Assembly (NCBI GenBank): GCA_030015575.1 | Contig: CM057337.1 | Span: forward strand, 294,152,044 to 294,216,043 | Source: Agapanthus africanus | Lineage: Eukaryota > Streptophyta > Magnoliopsida > Asparagales > Amaryllidaceae | DNA: 64,000 bases | Direction: 5' to 3' | Shown here: in pieces, positions 1 through 11,364 of the stretch | Layout: every line of letters begins with the position of its first letter | Numbering within the stretch: the first letter of the stretch is position 1 | Translations under genes and position numbers: made by a program | The notes under the pieces: generated by a model | Database searches by the model: none | What the model saw: only the letters and a program-made list of their open reading frames with translations | What the model was told of the DNA's origin: nothing

Positions 1-2480
1 CTTGACCCTTCTACGGCTGGACCGTCGGTACTGAGGCACGAACTGAATGTTGTTAGACTTATTTCATGTGTTGATCTGTATCGGGAAAACTTGGGTGTTC
101 GATTGTTCGATCGGAAAGTTTAACATTTTCTGTTTATCTGGAATGTGATACAATAATTGGAATTCACAAAGAGTTATGAGATAACTGAATGAATGTTATA
201 AACATAGCAGTTTAGTCTCACTTGATCGGTTGCCACGGAATTTTGATGTGATCAAAAGTCCGTCGCAATCACGTAGCGTACGCGGATATTCGCCGGGTAA
301 ACTTAATAGACAGCCTCACTCCATAGCCCCGACCAAGTGACTGTAGGAGAACCCCGTCGCCGAAAGCATCCGTTCGGGTGCTCGCGGCAGCGGTGTTCCG
401 CCTTGGTGCACTTCGTCAACGGTATCGAGGGTGCGGCCGCCTACTGAAGTTTGCGACGAGTATTCGATCAGGATGTCGGGAATTTTGTTGAATTGCCCGA
501 CTTGATATTGAAAAGAGTTTTCGATTTTGAGAGTAAAATGCGGGGTTTATAATTGTTAGGCATGCGATGTCTAAGTAATTCATTTGGTCAGGCATGCGAT
601 GTCTGAGGTGGTTGCGGATTCCAACTGTTGTAGTTTTACACTTTCTTTTCTGTGACCGTAAGTGTAATATGTGATATCGCCGGTTTCGTTGCTATATGTC
701 AACGACAATTGGGATGGACATATTTACTTAAGTTGATGACATGCGATGTTATGTGTTGCTGGATATGTTATATTGGATCGTCGTGTTTGAATAGCCGGGG
801 GTTTTTATGTGAGATGAGTGTTTTTCATTTTCATTCATGTAAAAACTTGTATGTAATATTCTTTTATTGGGGCACTTCCAGGTTGCGGAAGTTGTCACCG
901 TTTGTATATTATTTACTTTTCCGCACTAGGATAGACCCAAGGAGGGGAGTACAAGTAACCGGGTTCTAGGGTCCAGTGGGAGACCAACTCGAGGAGTCCA
1001 GTCCGGGTCTCCTAACTCTAGAATTGGTAGGGTTGCTTGCCGCTCTCGTAGGGGTCTAGGGGTGTGGGTTTGGCTATTCATCACGACCGTGGAATTCGTG
1101 TTTTATACTGGCTCGTATTGAAAACACGGACGTCCTAGTATATCCAATATTTCATATGTTTCTTCTGCTGCGATATCTGTGATGTGATCATGTGATGTTC
1201 TGTGATAGATACAGTATATAGTATATATGATATATTATATAGATGTTACTTATATTTTACACCCGTGCTAGCCCTGCCCTGCTCTGCCGTTAGTTACCTA
1301 ACCTAACGGTGCACGAGGGGACATCGAGGCGAATGCGGATGGCATAAGTGTACGTCGTATTTATCTGTGATGTTTAGGTACATTAAATGATGGGACTTCA
1401 TTAATGTGATTAATGAAATAAAAGAAACCTAAGATGTTGTAGAATCGAATTTCAAAATTAAAACAGGTAGCTACAGTTCTTGCTTTGCACAGCGGTATAT
1501 GTGATATATCCTGCACCTTATTCGATAAGGAAAGGACCGAGATCCCTTCACCGGGAGTGACTCCTTTAGCAATAACTGGCAGATGCTACACACTCGGTTT
1601 GTCTTTTGATTGCTTTTAAGTGTTTTTGCTATGCACAGTGATATATATGATATATCCCGCAACTCATTCGACGAGGAAAGGACCGACGATCCCTTCACCG
1701 GGAGTGACTCCTTTAGCAAAACTAGAAAAGCCTCAAATGCACTCCATTTCAAAATTATTTGATTCTACAACGATATCAAGTTCATTACGCAATAGGTTTT
1801 CAGAAAAACCTGTCGTAGCCCTCCGTCATTTCAGATACGTACTAGTTAGTATTCGTGCTGCGGTTGTTTGGCCTCCGTCAAGGCGTAGTGTACGGTAGCT
1901 AACTAGTGCTTATCTGCTAGCATATGATGCGATTGGATTAGGGTATTCGTACGGCGTTGTTTGGCCTCCGTCAAGGGTCGTGCGGGTGGGTTTAATTCAA
2001 TCAGGAAATGACGGGTTGAACTTGACTAGCGGACTATGGGTTGTTTGGCCTCCGTCAAGGTCATAGCGAGCTAGGGGCAAAATATTATCGGGAATTTCAA
2101 GTGTTGAAATTTGCAATGAGATTGCATACCTTCTATGAGATAGTTGGATCCCGATACCCGCTGCGAATAAGAGTTACTCCTGGGAGAGTTTTATACATTA
2201 CAATTAGCCGATCAAGTAGGTGTCTAGAAAAGTGTTAAAGAGGTTACGCCTCTGGGAAAAACGAGGTTTACATTAATTAGGTTCGTGCGAAAGCACGGGG
2301 GACCTCCCTCAAAGTACCGACACTGGCCTGGCTGAAAGATTGGCGAACTTGTAGTGTGTAATTAATCCCGGCTAGTCTTTCCTTTTAGGGTTTGAAGGAA
2401 GATTTGATAAAAAGCAGTGGGAGCCATCCTGATTAGATAAAATAATAACCAATCTATTCTTGCAAGAGCGCACGCTGAGT
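1..2480 (+). other. Copia leader (5' untranslated region) of element B
   Basis: A long non-coding stretch sits between the PBS side and the pol remnant. It is collinear with the leaders of H, I and, more distantly, C. It holds a GC-rich conserved block (about 300-460) with a short hairpin (366-381), two copies of a roughly 100-base direct repeat carrying a stem-loop (arms 1531-1536/1562-1567 and 1677-1682/1709-1714), and three copies of a 20-base motif ending GTCAAGG (1864-1883, 1957-1976, 2041-2060). No zinc-knuckle or other gag sign was found in any frame. The small open frames here are not conserved between copies and are taken as chance. Confidence 0.75.
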
Positions 2481-2507
2481 GTTTTCTTCTCTCTCTCTCC
2501 AGGTAGC

Positions 2508-5291
2508 GACCATATCACGCCTTAATCAAGATAATAATACGGATTATTGACCGAACCCGCTTGTTATACTGAGCTGGGGAACGTTGGTCCCGCTCCAACT
2601 TATAATTGTTATAAGACAGAGCAAGAAATTGGGGATTACCAGAATTCCCGTGCCGCCTAAACGAAGAGAGTGCATGCTGATGCATCATCTTCGGGTTTGT
2701 TCATTATACAGAACTGTTTCTCAGTATCCTTTACGTCCTGGGTATATGATACCGGATCAGGATCCGAGAAATGTAATCTGTTACATAGGGCTACAGATAG
2801 GTAGAGGACTGAGAACGGGTGATAAGTTCATGAGGCAGAAAACGGGGCAAATGTTGCAGCCAAGTCTGTTGGTCACTGTCACCCTGTATTACAATACATT
2901 GATTCTGAACGAATGTTATTAGATACCGAACCTGTTATGCAAAATCATATCTGTCTCTTTATTAGTAAAGAAACGATAAAATTTTGTATTGTTGGACAAT
3001 GTTTTGAACATTTCCTATATCAAAAGTTGATCGGTTCAGGCACGTTATCTAAAAGCATTAATGTTCTAAATCAAACTACAGTTCTTAGTATACGGATCAC
3101 ACAAAAGAGGAAGAGTTCAGAAATGAACGAATTCTTCTTGAGGTATTGTAGACTAGGTCATATCAATGCGACCCGACTAGCTAGAGTTTCATAAAGATGC
3201 ATATTTAAATTAGTTTGAATTTACATCTTGTGAAACTTGCCAGTCATGTCACAGAGATGAGATGACCATAGCTCCGTTTATTGGAAACAGAGAAAGAGTT
3301 AGTGAACTCTTGGGATGATACATGTTGATGTATAAAGGTCCCCAGTCTACACATGCCAAGACCGGTTCTTTGTACTTCATTACATTCTCTGATGATCTCT
3401 TTAGATTCAGACATATGTTCCTGTTGAAACACAAGTCCGAACCTTTTGAGATATTCACAGAATATAAGTTAGAAGTAGAGAATCAATACGGGTATAAGTA
3501 TTATGTCCTTTGATGTGATCGAGGAGGAGAATACTTGAGCACGGAATTCCTGGATTATTCTAAAGGAGAATGAGATTCTCTCTCAGCATTACTCCTCCGC
3601 ATACACCATAGCACGATGGTATATCGAGGCGGAGCAATCACACCCTATATGATATGGTGTGCTCTATGATGAGTAATACTGAGCTACCTATTTCCTTTTG
3701 GGTGTTATGCACTTGAGAAGATGCATACCTATTGAATTAGGTTCGAATCAAATCAATGCCTACCACTTCATATGTAATATGGAAAGAGAAGAGCCCATAT
3801 CTTAAGTTAGTTAAGATTTGGGGTTGTCCGGCCTATGTCTAAAAGCAAAATCCGGACAAGCTCGAGGCAAGGTAAGTTATGTAGAACTGGAAAGGTTCCA
3901 GCTATACAAACTACAACAGATGATTTAGTAAAACCAAATGATTCAATAGTTACCAACGAACCTCAGCCTCTCCGCCGATCTAGTAAGGTTCCTCACCCAC
4001 CTGAGAGATACTTCGGTTTCTCTATGACAGTGGGAGCGATGATTGCATCATGAGATGATGACCCAACTAGTTTCGAGCTGGCCATCAGGAGTAAGACTCT
4101 GTAAGAATGGCTGGATGCTTAGCGATCTGACATGGAATCCATGTACACCAACAAAGTATGGACTTTGGTTGCTATATCTGAAGGGTTAAATCCCCATCAG
4201 GAGCAGGTATATCTTGAGAAGATTGCTTGGTGTACATGGAAAAGTTGAGACTTTCAAAGCTAGACTTGTTAAAAGTTTGCATCATTGACCAGGTGTGGAT
4301 AATGATGAAACCTTTTCAAGTAGCTATGCTTAAGTCCATCCATATCCTACTTGTCACGGCTACATACCATGATTGCGATATCTGGTGGTTGGGTGTCTTG
4401 ACTGCTTTTCTAAATGATGATTTAGAAGAGAGCATCTATAAGTACACAGCCAGAGGGCTTCGTAGACAGTGGGAGCAGCAGAAACGTGTGCAAGATGCTT
4501 TATAGGATTAAAGCAGGCATCGCGGAGTTGGAACATCTGTTTTGATGGATTAGTCAAAGAGTTTGACATCATCAAAATGGTAGATGAACCTTGTATAAAC
4601 AAAAAGGTAGTAGGGAGTATGGTGACGATCCTCGTAGAGTACGTGGATGACATACTCTTGATGGGGAAGGAGTTTCCTATGCTACGCTCGGTCAATCTCC
4701 GCTTATCACCATAATTCTCCATATAGAATCAAAGTGATACCTACAAAATCCTGGACTTTGGATCTATGAGATAGATCTAAATGGATGTTACGATACTCAC
4801 TAGCTATAGTGAGATGGTATCAGTTGATCCTGGGAAGAATCACTGGAAGGGTTCCAGGGTGATAAAGACGACTGAATGTCAGTCGCAGGCATTGTCTTTA
4901 CCCTCAGTATAGGGACGGTATGTTGGAAGAGTTCCAAGCTAGATACCGTGACATACTAGACGATAAAGGCTGAATACATCGCTACTTAAGATGCTACCAA
5001 AGAGGCTGTCTGGGTGTATATTAGTTCATGAGATGAACTTAGTTCCTCCCATTGTGTGACAATGGAGTTGTGGCTTATGCCAAGGTACGCCCGTCCCATC
5101 AGAGATCCAGACATATTCTAAGGCAGTATTACCTGATCATGGAGATGCTTGATCTCCAAGGGATAGAGGTTAGGAGAGTAGACTCAGAGGACAACACAGC
5201 GGATCCACTCACGAAGGCGTATTCCCAGAGAGAGACTTTTATGGGATGGTTGAGTATGAGATACTACAACCACTGCTACAGATGGCCCTAG
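2508..5291 (+). pseudogene. Decayed copia pol of element B
   Basis: Pieces of a copia polyprotein are visible in the usual Ty1/copia order: a protease-like DTGSGS (near 2750), the pre-integrase LGHIN motif (about 3150-3185), the region after integrase with VPHPPERY (about 3990-4010), reverse transcriptase with GLKQASRSWN and YVDD (near 4640), and the RNase H end with RSRHILRQYYLI and ADPLTK (about 5100-5215). The stretch is shorter than a full copia gag-pol and is broken in many places. The same worn layout recurs in H and I, which suggests the family spread after losing coding capacity (inference). Confidence 0.8.
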
Positions 5292-5305
5292 TGCACGTGG
5301 GAGAT

Positions 5306-7536
5306 TGTTAGTTATATGTATGCCCTAGAGGCCATTACTGTACATTGGATGTATATTGTAGTGGATGCTGGGACATATATAGGGAGGACTTTCTTGCTCG
5401 ACATGATAGTATGCTATCTGGTTGCTCTTTACCTTAACGTGTACACTGATTGTCTCTCTGATACATGTTGGTAAAGCCCTTAGGATGTGTACTTGACTAT
5501 CTGGACTATGATGCGGATCATACTAGTGGGGACATGGTAGTCTATAAGTACATCCTTCAAAGTCCCTAGTCGTGGGTGTATCGAGACGGGGCATCGATAT
5601 ACCAGAGTAGACTAGCGTATACCTTCTCGACCCATACAGATGGGCGATGGATGATCCCATATCCATTGGTGTTTGACATCGGAGATGATATACGGGTGCT
5701 CAGTAGAGACTGGGTATACTGGACGGACTCGCCGAGAGCTCCCAGATGGTATTATACCTCACGTCAGATGGCAGTTCTCTGGTGACACTGGTACAGAGTA
5801 GTCTGTTGACCCGAGATCGTCATAGAGTCTTGTGTGGTTCCCACTGTGCTTTCATTTCCATCTTACCACGTCCAAGAGGGCGTGCAAAACGGTGGTTTTT
5901 GGGTACAGTCCCGAGTCACATGGAGGCAATGAGCGATAGGAGGGGATTCGTCTCTCCCGGTATAGGGAGTTGATGTTGCGCTGTGTTCGATTGGCTATAA
6001 CAGGAAATGCCTGGCCAAGGTTGCTGAGATTTACTGGTAAGTGTTACCAGTAGTTTCTCGAATTGTTATAGACCTCATATCGACACGACTTATCGAGCTA
6101 TTGGGGTCTGACGTATACCACCCCTAGGCAAGATATGCGACATATCAGACGATCAGACCGGACTGTACGGTAGTGTTACTGGTTGGATTCACTGGAGTGT
6201 GAGCGGGCTTGCTCGTCGATCTTCTGATCGCTCAATACCCGGGTGGCCGTTACGTTTAGCAGACCGCTTGCGGCTTGTGGGTGTTTGATATGATCATCAC
6301 CTGCTGCCGGCATATTGACGAGTCTTTAGAGTCCTACACAGAGGTTTCCTGGCTCAAGCGAAACGAAATAGGAGCGCATATGAGATATGTGCGGGACCGA
6401 GAATAATGCGTGTATATGATACCGTATTTCATTCTCGCGATGAATGTGTCGAATGGTTATATGCGATATAACCTAGTTATCGAATCGAGGGTTGATTCGA
6501 TAAGCAGATACATTGGATACTAGTCGGTTATATGTGATATGACCGGATCGTTAAATCAAGTGTTGATTTAATGATTTAATGCATAATTATATATTTGATA
6601 TATTACTTTGCGTTAACTAGTATTGGTTCACTTAAGATGGATTTTCTCACTCGGATGTGCGCATTGTATATGCGATATACTTTTGTGCACTTGTTTGTAT
6701 CATGTTTGATGATACATGTTTACTTGGTTAAGTGTAAAGAATTAAACCATGGTTAAACATATAATTAGGGTTTTATTTTTCCATTACTTATTTATTCATT
6801 TATTTATTTGTTTATACATTTTGGAAAATAAATGGAAAAGAGAAAAGAATGGTGGCTTTATTTGTTGTTTAGTTGAAGCTTCATGAAGCTTTGACTTTGT
6901 CCACCATTCTTATCTCATCCTTAACCCTAACCATTCCTTTAACCTTGGTCAATTCTCTACACATAACCATAGTTAGAATTATGATAAGTATTGTTTTTCT
7001 ATTCTTTTTAAAAAAAAGAACTTATCATAATACCTTCTTCTTTTTCTTCATCTTCTTCTATGAAGAAACCTTCACTTCATCAATGGCAACTTGATGAAAT
7101 GAGTGAGAAATCCAATTCTAAAGTCTACCCACTTCCTATTTCTTCATCCTCTACCTCTTGCCAAGTAGTAGAGTGTGTTTTCTTCACAAGTTTCTTGACT
7201 TGGAGAAGTCGGAGCTTGATTTAGCGATGCATCGACGTAGATCATCTTCGGCATGGACATCGATGACCTAGCCCGTCCATTCTCCGATGAAGCCGACGCT
7301 AGAGCCCGGGACTTGTTATGGACAGCGAGGAGACTTCATTGCGGAGCTATGGAGGTGGAGAACCGGATCTACAAAGGTTGTATTTCCGTATCTCTTAGTT
7401 AAGTGTTAACTAGTTTATTGTTTCGCCTAGAAATCTAGCCGACGATCCATAGTCTAGGGTTTCTCGGCACCGTATTTTTGAAATTGGCATGGTTGATGCC
7501 TTGTGAGACCTCACTAGGGTGCCTAGGAACCCTACA
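5306..7536 (+). repeat. 3' LTR of element B
   Basis: The LTR is 2231 bases long, opens TGTTAGTTATATG and closes CCTACA. The purine tract GTGGGAGAT lies directly before it. The end sequences match the LTRs of H, I and A. About 440-670 bases in is a block conserved across all these families; at 6370-6680 lies a run of short palindromes. Near the 3' end are teloboxes (AACCCTAA types, around 6768 and 6924). Confidence 0.9.
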
Positions 7537-7564
7537 GTAAACACGTCGCCTAATGCTCTAGCTA

Positions 7565-7577
7565 GGCTCTGATACCA
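7565..7577 (-). other. Primer-binding site of element A
   Basis: The plus strand reads GGCTCTGATACCA, the complement of TGGTATCAGAGCC, which pairs with the 3' end of initiator Met-tRNA. It lies one base from the LTR edge. This is the usual plant copia primer site and is not a tRNA gene. Confidence 0.9.
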
Positions 7578-7578
7578 C

Positions 7579-9771
7579 TGTAGGGTTCCTAGGCACTCTT
7601 GTGAAGGTTCATAAGGCATCAAACATGCCCGGATAAAATTTTAGACGTGCCGAACAACCCAAAGACGGGATCTTTGCTAGATTATTAGGGTTTGGCATGC
7701 AAGATGATATCTTTAAAGCTAAGTGTGAGGGATTACAACCTTTGTAGTCCGCTCCTTCGCTTTACAAGCTCCGAGTAGTAGTCCCTTCGCCGCGATCCAC
7801 GATCTCCCGGACTCAAGAGAGGCTCCACGACTCGAACGATCCATGCTAGCTTGAAGTGTTCCGAATCTCCGATGATCTACGTCAAAGTTGCAAGAACCCA
7901 AGCTTTCTCACTCTAAAGAGATGAACACCCTAAGCTCATGGGCTAGATGAGATGAGGAGGAGGGAGTAGTATTTATGCTTTCTTTTTATTCACTTTCTCA
8001 CTTGAAATCATCACATAAGAATTAACTAGTAAGCTTTTTCTTTTTAGAACTCAAGAGAGAAGAAGATGAGAATGAAAAAGATAATCCTTTTGTGTTGAAT
8101 AGGAAAGAAAACTATATGATTGATATATCAACCATGGTCAAGGATGATAGGCTAAGAAGTTGTAGAGAATAAACTAGGGTTAGGGTTTGGTTAGGTTAAA
8201 GAAAAAGATCAACCATAATATCTTAACCAAGACAAAATAGAATCTTTCTAGAAAGAACTTGAAAGAGCTAAGCCTAATCAAACCCTAATCCCTCATTATC
8301 ATCCTTAAACATGTTTAATAATAAATCATATCATGTTACAATAATATATATCACATATATATTATATATTTGCAACATAAGAAAATAATACATTTAACAT
8401 ATATCGCATATATATCAATGTATTAATCCAGTGAGAAAATGAAATAATAAAGTGAGCCAATATTAGATAATGTAATACAATATATCATATATAATATTAT
8501 ACATTAAATCATCGAATCAATACTTGATCCAACGATCCGGCTATATCGAATATAACCGGCTAATATATCATGTACCGATTCATCGAATGAACACTTGATC
8601 CGATGTCCCGATTCATATCAAAATATCGCGAGAATATAATACGGTATCTCATATCGTATTATCCTCGGTCCTGCACATATCTCATATGTGCCTCTACTCC
8701 GTTTCGCCTGAGCCATGAAACCTCTGTGTAGGACTCTAAAGAATCGTCAATACGCCGGTAGCAGGTGATGATCATATCAAACACCCACAAGCTGCAAGCG
8801 GTCAGCTAAACGTAACAGCCACCCAGGTATTGAGCGATTAGAAGATCAACAAGCTAGCCTGTCTGTTCTCCTGTGAATCAAATCAGTAACACTCCCGTAC
8901 AGTCCGGTCTGTTCGTCTGATATGTCGCATATCAAGTCTAGGGGTGGTAAACATCAGACCCCAGTAACCGATAAGTCGTGTCGATGTGAGGCTCATAACA
9001 GGTCGAGAAACTACTAGTAACACTTACCAGTAAATCTCTATATCAGCCCTGGCCAGGGACTTCTAGTTATAGCCAATCGAACACAGCACGACATCAACTC
9101 CCTATACCGGGAGAGACGAATCCCCTCCTATCGCTCATTGCCTCCATGTGATTCGGGACTGTACCAAAAAGCCACTGTTTTGCACGCCCTCGTGGACATG
9201 GTAAGGTGGAAATCAAAGCACAGTGGGAATCACACAAGACTCTATGACGATATCGGGTCAACAGACTACCCTGTACTAGTGTCACCGGAGAACTGCCATC
9301 TGACGTGTGGTATATCACCAACTGGGAGTTCTCGGCGAGTCCGTCCAGTGTACCCAGTCTCCACTGAGCACCCGTACACCATCCTTGATGTCAAACACCG
9401 ATGGATATGGGATCATCCATCTCCCATCATATGGGTCAAGATGCGTATACGCTAGTCTACTCTGGTGTATCGATGCCCTGTCTCGATATACCCTCGACTA
9501 GGAACAGTTATAGGATGTACTCATCGACTACTATAGCCCCACTAGTATGATCTCATCATAGTCCCAGTAGTCGAGTACAGATCCTAAGGGCTTTATCAAC
9601 ATGTGAGAGTCAGACAGTAAACCAATACAAGTCAACATGATAAGATAAAGTGAAACCAAATAGCATACTATCATGACGAGCAAGAAAGTCCTCTCTGTAT
9701 ATATCTAAGCATCCATCATAATATACATCAAATGTACAACAATGGCCTCTAGGGCATCTACATAACTAACA
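7579..9771 (-). repeat. 5' LTR of element A
   Basis: The LTR is 2193 bases long on the minus strand. Its plus-strand ends read TGTAGGGTTCC (left) and ATAACTAACA (right). It stands head-on to the 3' LTR of B with 42 bases between them, giving a long, imperfect inverted repeat. The internal palindrome run typical of this LTR group is at about 8500-8650. Confidence 0.88.
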
Positions 9772-10512
9772 GTTAAACTGGAAACAGATGACCTCCAAGT
9801 CTTTAAACTGGAAACAGATGACCACCACGTCGTTAAACTGGAAACAGATGATCTCCAAGTCGTTAAACTGGAAACAGATGACCGCTAAGTCGTTAAACTG
9901 GAAACAGATGTCCGCTAAGTCGTTAAACTGGGCACAATAGACCTCCAAGTCGTTAAACTGGAAACAGATGACCACCAAGTCGTTAAACAGGAAACAGATG
10001 ACCTCCATGTCGTTAAACTGGAAACAGATGACCTCTATGTCGTTAAACTGGAAACAGCAGACCTCTAAGTCTTTAAACTAGAAACAGATGACCTCTACGT
10101 CGTTAAACTGGAAACAGATGACCTCCAAGTCGTTAAACTGGAAACAGATGACCTCCAAGTCGTTAAACTGGAAACAGATGACCACCACGTCGTTAAACTG
10201 GAAACAGACGACCACTACGTCGTTAAACTGGAGACAGATGACCTCTAAGTCATTAAACTGGAAACATTAGACCTCTAAGTCGTTAAACTGGAAACAGAAG
10301 ACCTCTAAGTCTTTAAACTGGAAATAGCAGACCTCTAAGTCGTTAAACTGGAAACAGATGACCACCAAGTCATTAAACTGGAAACAGATGACCTTTAAGT
10401 CGTTAAACTGGAAACAATAGACCTCTAAGTCGTTAAACTGGAGACAGATGACCTCTAAGTCGTTAAACTGGAAACAGTCCACCTCTAAGTCATTAAACTG
10501 GGAACGAGGGAA
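9772..10512 (+). repeat. 30-base tandem array (about 24 units) in F
   Basis: The unit is about GTTAAACTGGAAACAGATGA followed by CCTCCAAGTC, repeating with an exact 30-base period and mostly single-base variation. Because 30 is a multiple of 3, both strands read open for long stretches as a repeated ten-residue peptide (about MTSKSLNWKQ on the plus strand). This is a by-product of the period rather than evidence of a gene. The left edge is cut by element A, so the array was longer. Confidence 0.9.
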
Positions 10513-10740
10513 ATCCACTCATGTGTCCTCACGATACATGAGGAGAACAAGCCTTTGTGGGATCCTTACGGCTCACAAAGGAAAAGCACACTTAGGAGCC
10601 CTCACGACTCCTAAGGAGAACATACACCTGCGGGATCCTTACGACTCGCAAGGAGAAAATACCTTTATGGGACCCTCACAGCCTATAAAATTGAAAAGCC
10701 TTAGGCGATAGGGACCTAAACCTGTCTCCTAAGCCATCGC
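10513..10740 (+). repeat. Hairpin array 1 in F (about 40-base units)
   Basis: About five units each have two complementary arms around a loop close to GATCCTTACGACT. The arms differ between units: CTCATGT/ACATGAG (10518-10524/10536-10542), CCTTTGTG/CACAAAGG (10552-10559/10574-10581), CTTAGGAG/CTCCTAAG (10591-10598/10608-10615), then two less perfect ones. A spacer containing CCTGTCTCCTAAGCCA follows and leads into the 83-base array. Confidence 0.8.
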
Positions 10741-10744
10741 TCCC

Positions 10745-11222
10745 CATACCCCAAATGGCGAATGATGAGTCGTTCCTGGTACCATATTCCAGTGCAGCGA
10801 TGCAGACGCCAACCAAATTCCAAACTCAAATTCCCAAATGGCGAATGATGAGTCGCTCCTGGTACCATATTCCAGTGCAGCGATGCAGACGCCAACCAAA
10901 TTCCAAACTCAAATTCCCAAGCGGTGAATGATGAGTCGCTCCTGGTACCATATTCCAGTGCAGCGATGCAGACGCCAACCAAATTCCAAACTCAAATTCC
11001 CAAGCGTTGAATGATGAGTCGCTCCTGGTATCATATTCCAGTGCAGCGATGCAGACGCCAACCAAATTCCAAACTCAAATTCCCAAGCGACGAATGATGA
11101 GTCGCTCCTGGTACCATATTCCAGTGCAGCGATGCAGACGCCAACCAAATTCCAAACTCAAATTCCCAAGCGGCGAATGATGAGTCACTCCTGGTACCAT
11201 ATTCCGGTGCAGCGATGCAGAA
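10745..11222 (+). repeat. 83-base tandem array (about 5.7 units) in F
   Basis: The unit contains GATGAGTCGCTCCTGGTACC, then an ATATTCCAGTGCAGCGATGC segment and CCAAATTCCAAACTCAAATT, with a period of 83 bases. Units are nearly identical. Related, shorter units reappear at 32280-32530 on the other side of the H insertion. Confidence 0.9.
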
Positions 11223-11364
11223 GCCAACAAAGTCCCGAAATGTCTTTGGCCCTACGGTCTGGATCATACATCCTGCAAAACCGTATACAATCCACGGGCG
11301 TAAAACAATCTCGATCTCTCCAAAAAAAAAAGAAAACAAAAAGAACGGTATGTCCACAAGCAAA

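Larger units (their letters stand above)
1..7536 (+). mobile_element. Element B: Ty1/copia LTR retrotransposon, right-hand part (fossil)
   Basis: The window opens inside the untranslated leader of a plus-strand copia element. Base 1 corresponds to about base 14493 of element H, so roughly 650 bases of leader and the 5' LTR lie to the left of the window. In order it holds leader (to about 2480), decayed pol (about 2508-5291), a purine tract (5294-5305) and the 3' LTR (5306-7536). It ends inside the leader of element A, 29 bases before A's PBS. Its subfamily is that of element I, judged by LTR similarity. The coding part is broken in many places (dozens), so no protein is expected. The left target duplication is outside the window; the right copy would be 7537-7541. 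Confidence 0.85.
7537..9771 (-). mobile_element. Element A: Ty1/copia element, 5' end only (fossil)
   Basis: Only the first 42 bases of internal sequence (7537-7578, of which 7537-7541 may be B's target duplication) and the 5' LTR are in the window, on the minus strand. The rest lies to the left, beyond element B, which inserted close to A's PBS. A's LTR is clearly related to those of B, H and I but is its own subfamily. A lies within the 30-base array of element F; its right target copy would be 9772-9776 (GTTAA), a sequence that is part of the array unit. Coding state cannot be judged. Confidence 0.85.

Noticed and set aside
5746-5973. 75-codon open frame present in six copia LTRs (also 9094-9321, 12118-12345, 16944-17171, 25124-25351, 30518-30745)
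   Set aside because: Tempting because of equal length in diverged subfamilies, but in C's LTR the same nucleotides are kept while the frame is not, so conservation appears to be at the nucleotide level.
9772-10512. Possible CRISPR array (regular 30-base repeats)
   Set aside because: Units abut with no unique spacers, and the setting is a plant retroelement.
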